Source: Lineus longissimus
Lineage: Eukaryota > Nemertea > Pilidiophora > Heteronemertea > Lineidae
Assembly: GCF_910592395.1 (NCBI RefSeq)
Contig: NC_088310.1
Coordinates: 6,887,501-6,951,500 of the forward strand
DNA length: 64,000 nt
Direction of reading: 5' to 3'
Each line of letters starts with the position of its first letter. Positions within the stretch are counted from its first letter, which is position 1. The position numbers and the translations under genes were made by a program. Under the pieces are notes generated by a model. It ran no database searches. It had not been told where the DNA came from and saw nothing but the letters and a program-made list of their open reading frames with translations. This document shows positions 1-12,210 of the stretch, one piece after another.

Positions 1-867
1 ATATTTATTTTGCTAAGAACGTGAGGAAGCGTATTTGCTTTCAGCCATGCAGGTTTGCTAAGAAGAAGTCCAAATTGGAAATTGTCGCCTGCAAACATCA
101 TATCAAGTAACAAATATACGTAATACATTTGAATTCATAGACTGAAAAGTCAATTCTTTTACGTTTTATTTTTGAGTGATTTGTACAGTGTTCATGTACA
201 ATGCTCTGCTGAAATAATAATTCATAAGCTACATTGTATATTTTCATTACCAGTTGCTCCTAAAAGGTATACGTATATACTTACAAAATAAATAACATAT
301 AAGCAGTATGCATCAATTCAACAGATTGCAGTAATTAATTGCTACCCTGTGAATTTCGCTAGTCAAATGCAGCCTGGCTCTGTATTTGTACATACATGTA
401 ATTTAATTGTTGAATATTTTATCACGATTAACATTGATATCCAGGGATGACTATTCTAAAATTAGATTTCATAACCATGCATAACACTTTTTTTGTTCTT
501 CAGATACAATTATTGCTCATTAAATATGAAAGTGTTCTCTCCGGTCCGACGTTTCACCATAATAAATCGTGTAAATGGTGATCATTCATCACCATTATGA
601 CCAGATACATGTAGATAGTTCAGGCAGTTTTTTTTGCAAGTTTTAGCTAAACACGATTGCCAAAAAGACATAATAAACATACTGAAATAATAATGGAAAG
701 TAAGCTTACAGAATCTCATTTCCGTCCACAGCTAGCCATATAAAAGCAAATGTTTTTAAAGACACTGTTTTTTGGCAGTGCAAAAGACGTTATCTGGAAA
801 AGTCTACCAAAAACACACCACATTACTATCAGTGCCTCGGAGTCATCAACAGTATCCGTCGTCTGGT

Positions 868-895
868 CATCGTCATCATCATCATCGTGTCCCAT
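868..895. repeat. Short CAT/GTC trinucleotide tract
   Basis: Imperfect trinucleotide run. It encodes Ser repeats in one frame and a run of Asp on the other strand, which creates misleading low-complexity reading frames. Confidence 0.7.
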
Positions 896-1033
896 AGCCA
901 TGTGGCCATTAGAGCGAACTGGTACATTTGATAATGCTACAGACACGGTTCTGTCCCCGCTTAGGTCACCGCAATCATTCATCACCAGCTGACTTAATTT
1001 TACCGAGAACGGTAAAATAAAATCACAAGATAC

Positions 1034-1186
1034 AATGCAGTTTGATCCTCCCATTCGTTTTAAATATCGGAAATCAATGTACCAACCGCTGTTCCAATTT
1101 AAAGCCAACTTTACACCTGAAAACACAGGTGAACGAACAACTGTCCTACGTTCAAGTCCTATTCATAATGAAGCAAATATTCTGGC
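1034..1186 (+). CDS. Tentative internal or first exon of a membrane-protein gene
   Basis: An open segment from an ATG at 1034 reads MQFDPPIRFKYRK followed by a polar stretch containing an NFT sequon. It ends at a consensus GTAAGT donor (1187-1192). The opposite strand of the same bases is also open and has its own acceptor-like TTTTCAG, so strand choice is not secure. No family recognised. The phase of this donor does not fit the apparent terminal exon at 1379-1603. Confidence 0.25.
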
Positions 1187-1378
1187 GTAAGTTCCTCCTT
1201 TGTCGGCTTTCATATCGTCGCATTGGTCATCTTCCTCATGACTGTTCAGTTCGCCATGTTTTATCAATTGATGATTTAAAACTTCGTCTGATTAATTTGT
1301 GTATCTATAGTTTGGGATAGCATTTGGTATGAATTCATGAGCCGTATGTGGTTTTTAGGATATGTAACTGTGGTATAG

Positions 1379-1603
1379 AATCTAACTGTAGCTTTTCTGG
1401 CTTTAACGGCAATAATTTTTTCCCTGGACATTGTATCCTGGGGCATTTCATACTTCCACACCGGACTTATACCGGCAAAGGCCAAGAACAGTTTGTCCAG
1501 CTTCTGGAACTTTAAACCACTTACTTCTGGCAGAGAAGTAAAAGAGAAGATGTTCTATCATTACTACAAAGGCAAGAGGATATCCATATCCACCGGAGCC
1601 TGA
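1379..1603 (+). CDS. Possible terminal exon of a multi-pass membrane protein
   Basis: After an AG at 1377-1378 a 74-codon frame runs to TGA at 1601-1603. It starts with a strongly hydrophobic helix (LTVAFLALTAIIFSLDIV), then a basic and polar tail containing KMFYHYYKGKR and ending ISISTGA. This is how a tetraspan-type protein commonly ends. Just upstream (1187-1276), another frame holds a second helix-like stretch (GFHIVALVIFLMTVQFAMF). The two are out of frame and the splice phases disagree. The locus may be a degenerating copy, or I may have missed an exon. No family assigned. Confidence 0.3.
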   Translation, partial: NLTVAFLALTAIIFSLDIVSWGISYFHTGLIPAKAKNSLSSFWNFKPLTSGREVKEKMFYHYYKGKRISISTGA

Positions 1604-2744
1604 CTTGCTCATACATGAGTCTCTCTAACCAGAGCCAATGGGCAAATCACGAAGCCGCTCTGGCAAGCCGTGTGCGGTTTGGAAAAAACCCTGACTTCTT
1701 TTGCAATTCATGAATTCACGGGCTGTCATCCAGTATACAAATCAAACACTACACCTTCATACACTATAAAGTACAGGCCTGTCAGTGTACGTTAGCCTTC
1801 CAATGTTAGCGTCTTTGACAGGCTGGTAGTATCAAAGGTTCGTATTATCAGCTCATTCTGAAGATATTTAATCAATTCATGATGAGATGTAAAAACGTTG
1901 GTTGTCAAGTTGTACGTGCTGTGGATCGGTTTGGAAATCTGTTGCTTCGAGTTATCGCTCACATAATGAGTGGTTTGAGCCTGTCTTACGCAATGCCCAA
2001 GCTTTGGGCAGGCTTTATGGACACCGTGAGTGAAATTTAAAATGGAGTAAAAAGGGAATTAATGCAATTACCGTAGCATCTCTCTACCGGTACGTTTGGC
2101 GCATTTCAAAATAACTATGCCGGAAATCAAAATTCCGTTTTCCTCCCGGCGGTGCCATTGTGACATGATACGCTACTTAGTAAACGAAATGAAAAAGATA
2201 ATACGGAGTGTCCCATGACCAAAGCAGGAAACCTCCGGATAACACTCTTATAACGAAGTGGACGCAAATCAGTTACTCCGGAACTTATACGACCAGACAG
2301 AACCGAAGTGTGACTTTTTTCGCTCTGAGGCGTTAGCAAGATTTTCCTCATCAGTATTAATCAACCGAGGCCGTATACGTGACATTTAATAACTGGTCGC
2401 TTCAATGGTGTGAAGACACTTTCCCGTAAGGATTGGTTTGAGAGTCATATACTTGCTAACAAGTCTTGTTGGGAGGAGATAAGAGATGGCCAATTAGAAA
2501 ACGTGTCGAGAACGCGTCTAAATGGAGCTGCAATTTCGTCTGTCTGGAACTACAGAATGTTTATATAAAATGTAGTGCATTGTTATCAGTCACGGCTCAA
2601 AGTGACCTTCACCCAGCTAAACTGACTAGACTAGACGTATCATACTACTGCAGTGGTAAGGCATCAGACAATTACTTATATTTGAAGCCACGATATGACA
2701 AAGCTAAAGTACTTAAAGAGTACAGTGCATCTCCGGACAATAGA
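1604..2744. other. Noncoding stretch, no gene seen
   Basis: Only short reading frames without domain features. No repeats or RNA gene recognised. Confidence 0.5.
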
Positions 2745-2812
2745 AGAGCCTCACAGTCTAGTGGTTAAACATGCGGGCGTCCGCGTAAGCCCAGGTTGTT
2801 CGATTTTGGAGA
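2745..2812 (+). repeat. tRNA-derived SINE head
   Basis: A box A-like segment (TCTAGTGGTTAAACATGC, from 2757) is followed 20-odd bases later by a box B-like segment (AGGTTGTTCGATTTT, 2793-2807). The order and spacing are those of an internal Pol III promoter. The cloverleaf stems are poor, so this is a SINE or tRNA relic and not a working tRNA. Confidence 0.5.
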
Positions 2813-2861
2813 GAACCCCAAACCGTAATTTTGGATGGAACCCCAAACCGTAATTTTGGAT
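2813..2861. repeat. Perfect tandem duplication, 25-base period, abutting the SINE head
   Basis: A 24-base unit beginning GAACCCCAAACCG occurs at 2813-2836 and again at 2838-2861 without mismatch. It sits directly downstream of the Pol III-like head, where SINE tails often expand. Confidence 0.8.
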
Positions 2862-5567
2862 CAACCAGCTCGGGAGTGGCTTCATAGAACCAACTCTTCA
2901 CGCGAGTTTGAGGTTCAATGCGGAATAAATTTCGGACAATTTTGCTCCTTGATGATCTGCGTATATTTTAAGAAATTTTCTGATTCACCATTTTAGTGGA
3001 ACTTCCCCAAGCGGACGCTTCTTTTAACATGAGATGTACACGTTACCCTCAATAACGCTACCAGCAGAAACCGCCGTGTCTCTCGTCCATCTTATCTGAT
3101 CAACATTTTGTCATTTTTTTCAAAGATTACAAAACAAGGATGGTAGTTTTTATCAAGATTACGTTGTGACATGAGGTAATTTGGCGGGCGTTGCCTATTT
3201 TCGCTCCGCTACTTTCATGAATAGTACGCTTTGATCAAGTATTCTTTAAGTCACCAAACAGTGACATTTTCATATTTGCCGTAGAGACGGCATCCGGAGC
3301 GTAAGAAGGGGATTAACCAAGAACAATTCTGATTGTGGGCCGCACGTGAAAGACGTTTGTTTTCAGTATAAAGAATCACCCCTTTGACATGAAATATCTC
3401 ATTGAAAGATTGGTGCTTTGATGAATATTTGTTCCTTGGTGTCTCACAAAGGTCTAATTTCAAATGCTCTTTTCAGGTAACTGTAAATATTTCACGTGTG
3501 TATTGGTGCTTTGGTTGCATATGTCTTCAACTGAACCCGCGTAACAATAAGATATTATCAACATCTTTTGGGGCGTACAATTACATGTACATCGTAAGCT
3601 GAAGTCAAAAGTTTTGTAACTTCGAATATTTACAGGAGTGGGCTGAGAATTTACATAAGTATGCTGAGGGAACCATTTTGCAACGACTGGTGAAAGAACC
3701 TTTTATCAAAGTTGAGATGGAATGGGTTTAACATCGATGTGGGCGTTCTAGTCCTTGTCAGACATTATGAACAAAAGAACCCCAGTAGAAAAACTCTCCA
3801 AACCAACATCTACGCTGCCACGTACAGTATATATCGGCCAAAGCTCAAATCAATAGATATCCATTGTTACAATCTACAGATTTATGATATCTGTATCATC
3901 AATAGTTAACAGAAATTTACTATCAGTGTGCTGCTGGTAAAGCCAGCTCTAGTCGCGACAGCGGTATAGGCGATATTGGTTGGTATCGGTTTTCATGATG
4001 TAGGTGGGTGTAGGAATGCAATAAACAATGACGTGAAGATACAATTGGCTAGATCTCGATAAAGCAATTGACAGCAATTGACACGAGACAATGGTTGTTG
4101 TGATGTACAGTCGTTAAGAAGTTTCCATGCAGTGCAGGCAAAGCCATGCGCGTCAAGGACAACAAGTCTTTTGAGCTGAGGTGCGCGCGCCGAGTCTGAT
4201 AACGGCTTGGTTGTCAATGGATTGGAAAGAAATGCAACAGTACGGACACAATTTAAAGACTGCCAAAGAGTGAGACTTGAAGATGCAATCTTACCTGACC
4301 GAAAGACTTGATAAAGGAGAATACTGGAAAGCTACACCAGTAACAATGCGTTATAACTTTTGGCGCGGATGTAGAGTAGGACAAGACTATTCTAACTATT
4401 CTGCATGAGTGGCTCTGTGACGTCCTTGATATATAGATTCACATTAAAATCATACAAAACCTTGTTTACTTATGTCAACTTTGGTTTAAAAGATTTTTGG
4501 ATGTGTTTACAAAGTACGTCAGCCTCCTATACATTACGTGTAGATAGACTACTCATATGAAATCTAAAACTTTGCAGCACCTGGTGAAATCTACATACGA
4601 GTGTGGGTTCCATGTTGACATATTTTTTCGATACTTACCTGTTTCAAGGTTTGCAGAACCCACCGAAGAAGGATCTTACACCTCACATCAGAGAATGTAT
4701 TTGTGGGATAGCCTGGTCATTTGCCGATAAGCATACCATAGCTTATTTTCCGTTCTCAGCTAAAATAATGGTTTTCGCCTATTTGCACCCAAGAATCATG
4801 GTGTTTTTCTTCTTTACAGCTATTTGGTTCTGTTTGCAAATCTCACTCCAGTTATTTTATGAGTGCGCCCAAAGCTTTCGAAAAAGCAGCAATGTTTCGG
4901 ATAATTTACATGAACGGCATCGTCTGTTGACACAGTGTGTTGATTCTTCCGCACAGTGGCTATAATGCGCAACTTGGTTTGCACTCGCCGAACATAGTTT
5001 TATTCATCAGCAAACACTGTTTGATATGTTGACAGGTTTATCTCCGACTATATGCAAACATTTCCAATGTGAGAAATACCTCTCTCAAATAAGAATTTAA
5101 AAAAGTTACCATATAGCTACAATATAAATATTCATGGATTTTCGGTATCTCACATCGAATCCGCTGCTTATCTTTGGTGGTATAAGAATTCAATGTCCAA
5201 AGGGGAATGGATTGGCTGTTTTCATTTTCGGCAACCGAGTCTTTTATGGGCAAGCACGATTTTCCAGCAGTGTATGACCGGTCATACAAAAATATGTAGA
5301 ATGCTTTTGGGAAATGGGCTACACATATACCGTCATCATGGCGTAATACCATCGCCATTCTGCAGGCGTACATGTACTTGCAGGATGACTTTCCTTGAAT
5401 ATCGTCGGATGATCCAAGGTCTACCGCGAAAAGAAAATGTTGTAAATTATTGTTGGATTTTAGAAGAAAAAAGCAGTGTTGTTTCTTTATTACATTATTG
5501 TTGACCAATTCGAACCTTAAGATCGACAACAATCCCTCAGGAGCGCGGTAACTCGATCACCCGAGAT
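2862..5567. other. Noncoding stretch, unassigned reading frames only
   Basis: The longest frames are 164 codons on the minus strand at 5038-5532 and 120 codons on the plus strand at 4603-4965. Neither has recognisable motifs, and the first overlaps an open frame on the other strand, so I treat both as chance. Confidence 0.45.
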
Positions 5568-5591
5568 AATATCTCGATCGATCGAGATATT
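5568..5591. repeat. Perfect 24-base palindrome
   Basis: The palindrome is AATATCTCGATC and its reverse complement, centred on 5579/5580. It overlaps a second near-palindrome (CGAGATAATATCTCG) on its left side. Confidence 0.85.
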
Positions 5592-7525
5592 TCCTGAACA
5601 TTTTTTTTTCATGTTGAAAAAAATAAATCATGTGATGTCCTTTCCCAGCCACCGTACAAGTATTAGTCAAGTTCGACATTTTTTTACTCGGTGATCATTG
5701 ATGAATGGTCCATCGCATCTCATGACAATGAGGCCAGATCATACAATCAGCTGATAATCGCGACAATCTGAGATTAGTCTATAATTTGTGTTGTAATCCC
5801 CAGCCTGCCAGTACAAATCGATTGACCAGATACATGTACACCAGCGGATTGTGTTGCATGTTTTTGCTATACTTACAATGTATTATAACATGATGGTCAA
5901 TACAATGATATACTCTCCTGAAGAAATCAGCTTTTCATCAGGATATTCGCCTGAGAGGCGAAGAGCACATAGTGTAGGTTACCGGGGAAGCGTAAATTAA
6001 CCCCTGGATGATCATAAACGCTAAGGATGATTACATGCATACTTAAAAAAGTAGCTAAGTGAGTTGATTCGACATAAGTGTAAGCGCTAAAAGACTGGCG
6101 TGACTGCTGCAATCTATGTTTTTTCATGTCATCCCCAGTTTGTCTCGGCGGATTGTGTTGGCCGTCACAGCCAAATGGATTTTCATGATCAATCAATAAA
6201 AGGTAAAGCAAGTATGGATTCATCCATTCTTGGTTTTAACCATGACTTTGCCATGGATAAAAAAAACACAATAGGACACAATTGTAATGCAAAGCATGTT
6301 TACACGAATGTGAAATCTATTCCATACTTCATTACGGTAATATCCCGTTAATATTTGGCTAACTGCATAAAACAAGCTTAGTAAAAAGCGCAGCTAATGC
6401 AAGGGGGGGGGGTTGCTGCAACGAGAAGGGTAATGTAAACATAGATTTATGTCCACCATTAGCGGAGGCAATTTGTCAAACTGAGGAGGATGGTTTAATG
6501 CACCTATGTTGGTTCAGCGGCGTTGGGGTTACGGTCGTTTTACTTTTCGAAAGTTTGGGATGGAGATAACACTAGCGAGGGCAAGGATTGAACTGCACTG
6601 AATGAGGTCAACTTTCTTTGTAGCGAGTACATCTTGATTAGATAGAGATAGACTTCAAAAGGCCGTTCTGAAAGGTCACCATCCGCAGTTGCATGGTTTC
6701 GGTTTCAGCGGTTTCGCCCAAGGACGAGGCGGGGATAAGTCTCAAAGTATTAATTTACTTAGTTATGCACCTACAACTCTGGTATCTCTGTTAGCACGAA
6801 GGAAGCCAAACGAGGGTTAGCATAATGGAAGCTAAACTGTGGAAGCTGAGCCTACGGGGAGAGGTATTATGGTAGCAGGTTTACAAATATCAAGGGTCAT
6901 GCGATAATGGAATGCTCATACTTTATTCTCTTCGCAATCTATGGTTAAATGGGGGATAGAGTTAAATATTTCAATACGGTTATGAGACATAGGCTTAGGC
7001 TTTCCCATAAAGCCATTTTTGTGCTGCCTACCGAACTCAATCTAAGTTTTGTGCACACATTCGCTGCGCCACTTCGCTATTACAAGTGCGAATGATGCAC
7101 ATATCGGCACACTAAATGCATCCTGAGACCAAAGTTTTGATACTCCTACCTCGTATACAAAATATCGAGAGGCGGAGTATATTTAAAACCACTGGCTATG
7201 TCAGGATGCACCAGATGTGATTTTATAATTTCTGATCGTTGATGTTTACTTCTTTCACCGGCCTTTTCTGCACAAATACATGTACCAGCGAAATTGTCGT
7301 TTGATTAACATACGTGTAGGGTCGTATTTAGATGCTCAGATTCTCTGTTTATGTTTTAAATTTACCTTTAATTTTACACACTTACTTGTGCCTTAAGGTA
7401 ACAATCTATTCCCTACGTTGAAGTTGTTTGTGTGTATTGGCTTCCAGAATCTCTAAATAGACCCTGAGTTTGTAAATGAATAAATAACAAGAAATTGAAG
7501 AGAAAGATTTTAAAAATCGTGTGGA
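5592..7525. other. Noncoding stretch with a short G tract
   Basis: No supportable gene. A run of about ten G residues lies near 6402-6411, followed by TTGCTGCAAC. A weak tRNA-like B box on the minus strand near 6590 was not strong enough to call. Confidence 0.45.
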
Positions 7526-7595
7526 TTCAAGGGTAGTCGAACCCGTGACCACCAGATCGAAGACGGTTCTCTAGTGAACTTTCGGATGGTAAAAT
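7526..7595 (-). repeat. tRNA-like SINE relic
   Basis: On the minus strand, CGTCTTCGATCTGGTGGTCA leads directly into CGGGTTCGACTACCC (7531-7545), an arrangement like an anticodon arm and T arm with a good box B. The A-box side is degraded. Confidence 0.4.
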
Positions 7596-10096
7596 CTTTC
7601 AAATTTTCTGATATAGCCAGGCACTCGGGCGTACATTTGAGTCTGAACCACGTAAGCAAGTAGGACATAGTAAAAGGTTAAGGTATGCACACATCATATT
7701 GACCCACCCACATTTGTAGGCCCCTGGGAAACCGAAATAGACAATCGCGCGTAGGAATCAATGAAAAAAATGTAAACGCCAAATGATGTGAAGGTCGGAT
7801 CCACCCATTTTGCCTGAAGCAACGAAGTCGATGGATTTTATGTAAATGTGTGTAGCATCAGTATTGCAAATTATGTTACTTGGGAGCCTATTTCTAGCAC
7901 CTATCAAAAAATCAGTATTAGCGAAACCGCTAGTAACAAAAGGCTTTGTTCGTGCCTTGGCGAAATAATCATAGATTTTCTATTATAATAAAGACAATTC
8001 TAGAATTCGAAAAATGTTAAAGTCATGGTGGTTGATAATAGAGGAACGTAAAAATAGACATGAGAAGAGATCTCTGACTCTCCTTGTATCATGCCTCTGA
8101 ATCTGCCAAAAATGATGATTTCACGAATCATTATTTTGTCTACGAACACCATTTGTAGCCTTCTACTGCAGCTAGCAACTACAGAGATGTTGCTTAAGCA
8201 AATGATCTTGTATGTTACTTACGATAAGACATACAACTGCGTACTATTAAAATCAGAAACCAATGATACTTCAAGCAGTAATAACTATTTCAACAGACGT
8301 GAATGAATTGAAAACTAACATCTCACCCAGATGTTTTGAAACGAAACGACCTTCATTTAACGATTTCCTTACAGTTATTAAGAAATAAGGAGTCGATGGC
8401 CGTCGAATGTCAATTTCCTTCCTCTCAAACACCCATTATGTAAATATGACTCCGAGTTGGTTAACGAGTAAGTGTTATACCCCATTTGTAACGGCTTGGT
8501 GGTCGTATTGCCTGGGAGAACATTGCCTAATTGGAGTCTTTCTTTCCGGAATACATATTCCCATTGACAGCAACAGTACTTTCCGACCAGTTATTACACA
8601 GAAAGCTATCTCGCGTTGTATCAACACTTATACACAGAAAGGAGGACACTAGACTACCATTGTATAGAAATTTTAATTAAATCCCCTCTCTCATAATGTT
8701 TGATGTTACTTTTAGCGTGTCACATCAATAGTAAGTAAAATGCACTCTACTTCCATTGTTTCTATTTCTGTCTACTACCCCATTGGATACTGCAAGGTAC
8801 ATGTACTTCCTAATCCTCAACACCACAAAAACCCGACTTTCGTAATCTCATAGACGCCACCGCGGTAATTAGTCACGTGCGACGATTGACAAATAAGCGC
8901 GCCGCATAGTAGCTATGCATTCATGTGTAGGGCATTCATGTGTGATCCCTCTGAATAGGCTGTGAAAGACTCTGTATACACACAATGTTTTAATCCTTTG
9001 TATAGGGGTTATTCTTTGTTGGAATTGTGATGTAATTGGGTGTCTGTCTGGTGTAGTGTATGGTATAACAAGTATGAATGCAGATTGGGTTTTGTGGCTG
9101 AGCTGGCAGTGTGTTGAGAACTGTACGGCCGAGCACAGACGTATGGGATCTAACAGTTGATCTTGGCTGCGTCCATGGCCGTTACTTGTTCTCTTTTTCT
9201 TGTACATGTAGTTAATTATCTGTATAAAGTTGGCTAAATAAAATACATATGAAACCCAAATGTCAGTGTTGTTGGTTTTTTGGTTTGGATTTTGTTTACA
9301 CAGAAAGCTTCTGAAATAACGTTGTGTCTAGTTGAGACTGAGACGCTATTCATGCGGGCGCAATCGGTACATGAATCAAAATCTGAAATTAATGTCATGA
9401 GGCTTTATGACACTCCACTGTCAATGCTGTCACCGCTGAGGAGCGATCGAAAAACTATCTTTTTGAAATTCTGACAGACATACATTTGGTCCGTTAGAGG
9501 CTACCTATAACTTTTCTTAGGTCGGATAATTCATGAAAAAGTGGTGACATATCCTATGATAGTAAGACGATACCAATTAGTTCGTTATATAGCGCATGTC
9601 AAGTTCGTCTGCCAGGTAATTAGTAACCCTAGTGTCCCATACACTCTCGACTAACTGACGACCAGGATGACCCCACTGCACCTCTAGTGTCAACAGCGCC
9701 TGAATGATTCGAAAGACTTGCACAAAACATTCAAATAACTCATTCCAGTGACAAAATAATGTGCTGATAGAACATGAAAAATCGACATCAGTGTCGCGAA
9801 AAGGTCCACCAGACTTGAATGATTTATGGCAGTGAATAATCATAGCCACTAGAGATTTTGCCTGTCATGGTTCATCTACACGAGTAGTTAGCATGTCAGC
9901 ACACACCGAGGCGTCAGTATGAAAACACCAGTTACGGGCCCCAAGACTCCAATCGCCGAAACGTATTATATTAGAGTATCAATCACCTTTTTACTTCTAA
10001 TCGACGAGAGAAACAGGAAAACAGGCAAATGCTACGCTCTGCTACCATGTAACGATGCTGTGGGCTGTGAACTAGCCCACCAGCACGTCACTGCTC
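7596..10096. other. Noncoding stretch, no gene seen
   Basis: Scattered frames up to 112 codons with no domain signature. Several TACATGTA octamers lie here (for example near 8800 and 9205). Confidence 0.45.
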
Positions 10097-10121
10097 GGGG
10101 GGGGGGGGGGGGGGGGGGGGG
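10097..10121 (+). repeat. Homopolymer run of 25 G
   Basis: Uninterrupted G from 10097 to 10121. True length may vary or be misassembled. Confidence 0.9.
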
Positions 10122-10139
10122 TTGTTCCTCAACAAACAA

Positions 10140-10173
10140 CTCACCAGGTTAACAATACAGTTACCCTGGTGAG
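10140..10173. repeat. Short hairpin next to the G tract
   Basis: The arms CTCACCAGGTTAAC and GTTACCCTGGTGAG pair with one mismatch around a six-base loop. Confidence 0.75.
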
Positions 10174-12179
10174 CTATAAGGGATTCAGTACACTGTCCAA
10201 CAATAGGTAATATCAGCCAAAAGGAAAAACGATACCGTTTCAAAAATTACGACACTACACTTATGTGTAAATTTATATGAATACTTCGCAATAGCTCAGT
10301 CGTTCTCAGGCTGAAAATTAGATCCCCCATACCCATCACTGACAAAAAGTCGGCAACTAAGTATAAATCCAAAAGGCAAAACGACAACGAGCATTCACTA
10401 TTCCGAAATTACGCGTTAAATCTTCTTCACTTAACAGTCGGAATGTGTCTGGTTATAGGAACTTCCAAGGACGTCTGCGACTGAGTCTATTTTAAATAAT
10501 GTCCCATGTTTATTCAGCTCGTTTCAAGTAAGTTAGGCAGAAGGTCGACCCCATCAGGCAAGGAGACAGACCATTTTTCATTCGCTTCCCTTCATCCAAC
10601 CTGGCCTGTCTCGCGTCGGCTCCCGCCGGTCTCGTCTGATAACGCTTCTGAGAGGCAAGACTAGAATAATATCATATCACAGGACACCAAGAGCAATAGG
10701 ATACCTACAGGAGCCCAATTTACATATTGTGCTCATCCAACATCAGTATAAGTGGATGAAACTGGGCCTCGGGTTTTGTGTGACGAAGGTATGCATAACG
10801 TCGAAGAAAGCAGTAAGCCTTGTCTGTATGAGTTGCCAGGAAAAAGTGATTGGCCAATTATAGCAAACTTGACGTCAATTTCTGTTCTTTAAAAGGATGT
10901 GACAGGCTGGTGAGGTTTGCTTAAGTCCATGGCAGGAAATGTGAGGCTATATACAAGGTCAAAGGTTGATTAGGGTGGGTTAGTGTTCTGAATAAATGAA
11001 AGAATTATCTAAAAACAATTCTCACAATTTGATTTATTTCATCAACATCTCAGCATCCTCATATCACCCAAAAATATCATGACATAAAAATCTCACGGAC
11101 TTCTAATCAATCTGTCTCAAACGAGCCTTTGCTCGGCTCTCAGTAGAAGGCAACTGCGCGCTACTTGAAGGCATTACAACCATTAATAATCGTTCGCGGG
11201 AATTCAAAATCCTTTAGGGACATTCCAATGGAGATGAGGTTTGTTAAACTTTCCTCGAACACCGTTTAATATTTTACGATATCTGTCGTACGTGCCGCAA
11301 TAAGGGAGAATTTTATTGATGGGTTTATGTGATTGAGTGACTGTTTGTTTCATTAGAAATTTTACTTCTTAGAACAGTCTTGAACAGTCTCGCTATTGAG
11401 AGCGCATGTAGATATTCGGAGTCAGCAACCTTAAAGAGCCCTCTGAAGGACGCAGAGCTGCCGCGATTTGCTTGGCGTCACAATGAGCGCTTAAAGCATA
11501 TCGCCTCAAATTTGATACATTCAAATTAGCATAGGCCAACGCTCTTTGAAATTGATAAAATATTTTGCATCAAGTCGTCGGTGCTGCAATTAGGGGTAAT
11601 TTCATTGACATGACGTATAATGACGTACATTCGCGACTGTGCTGGAGTTTACCAATCGACTTTGATTGAGGAGAAGACTACGGGCCGGAAAAATAACTGA
11701 TGTCCTAATAACGCTGCGATATTGCCAAGTACTTCGCCATGTTTAGCTCTCCAGTGATTTAGAGTCCCATAACCATGAATGATCGCCGAATAACGAGCTC
11801 CGCAGCTTCCATCCCTGACTGATGAATTACGTCATACATGTACAATACAACCATTGCCACAGGACATACGCCGATTGATGAAACTGTCCTGGTGAATATG
11901 GTTCGGTAAGATATTGCCTATTTCTGATATGACATGGTCGTCACTGGGTCTCGGTCTTGGGTACATAAATCTATCCTGGATTACTGATAGCGTACACGTG
12001 CCAGGTATTTCAGAGTAGTTTAGACAACTATGACTTCTAAAAGTTCCCACGCTAGAATGAGAAAAGAACCGGATACAAGCTTCAGGCGAAATACAACTGA
12101 CATCCATGAAATTTTAGGATAAAAACGTTGTTGCGTATTTTGCAATGTATTTGGAGTTGTGGACAATGAGATAAGGACT
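10174..12179. other. Noncoding stretch, no gene seen
   Basis: A box A-like phrase (TAGCTCAGTCGTT) near 10290 lacks a matching box B. The longest frame is 91 codons and featureless. Confidence 0.45.
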
Positions 12180-12210
12180 CAAGTGTTTCAAATCGTTTTT
12201 GAAACACTTG
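12180..12210. repeat. Perfect 13-bp hairpin
   Basis: CAAGTGTTTCAAA (12180-12192) and its exact complement (12198-12210) flank a five-base loop. Confidence 0.85.

Noticed and set aside
716-1126. Minus-strand 136-codon frame with an Asp run and an acceptor-like TTTTCAG
   Set aside because: The Asp run comes from a trinucleotide tract, the peptide shows no domain, and a competing plus-strand reading has a better donor. Kept only as an alternative.
5038-5532. 164-codon minus-strand frame
   Set aside because: No motif, no splice context, and an open frame on the opposite strand; consistent with chance in AT-rich DNA.
6560-6620. tRNA-like box B on the minus strand
   Set aside because: No convincing box A or stems.
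10280-10340. Box A-like TAGCTCAGTCGTT
   Set aside because: No box B at the right distance.
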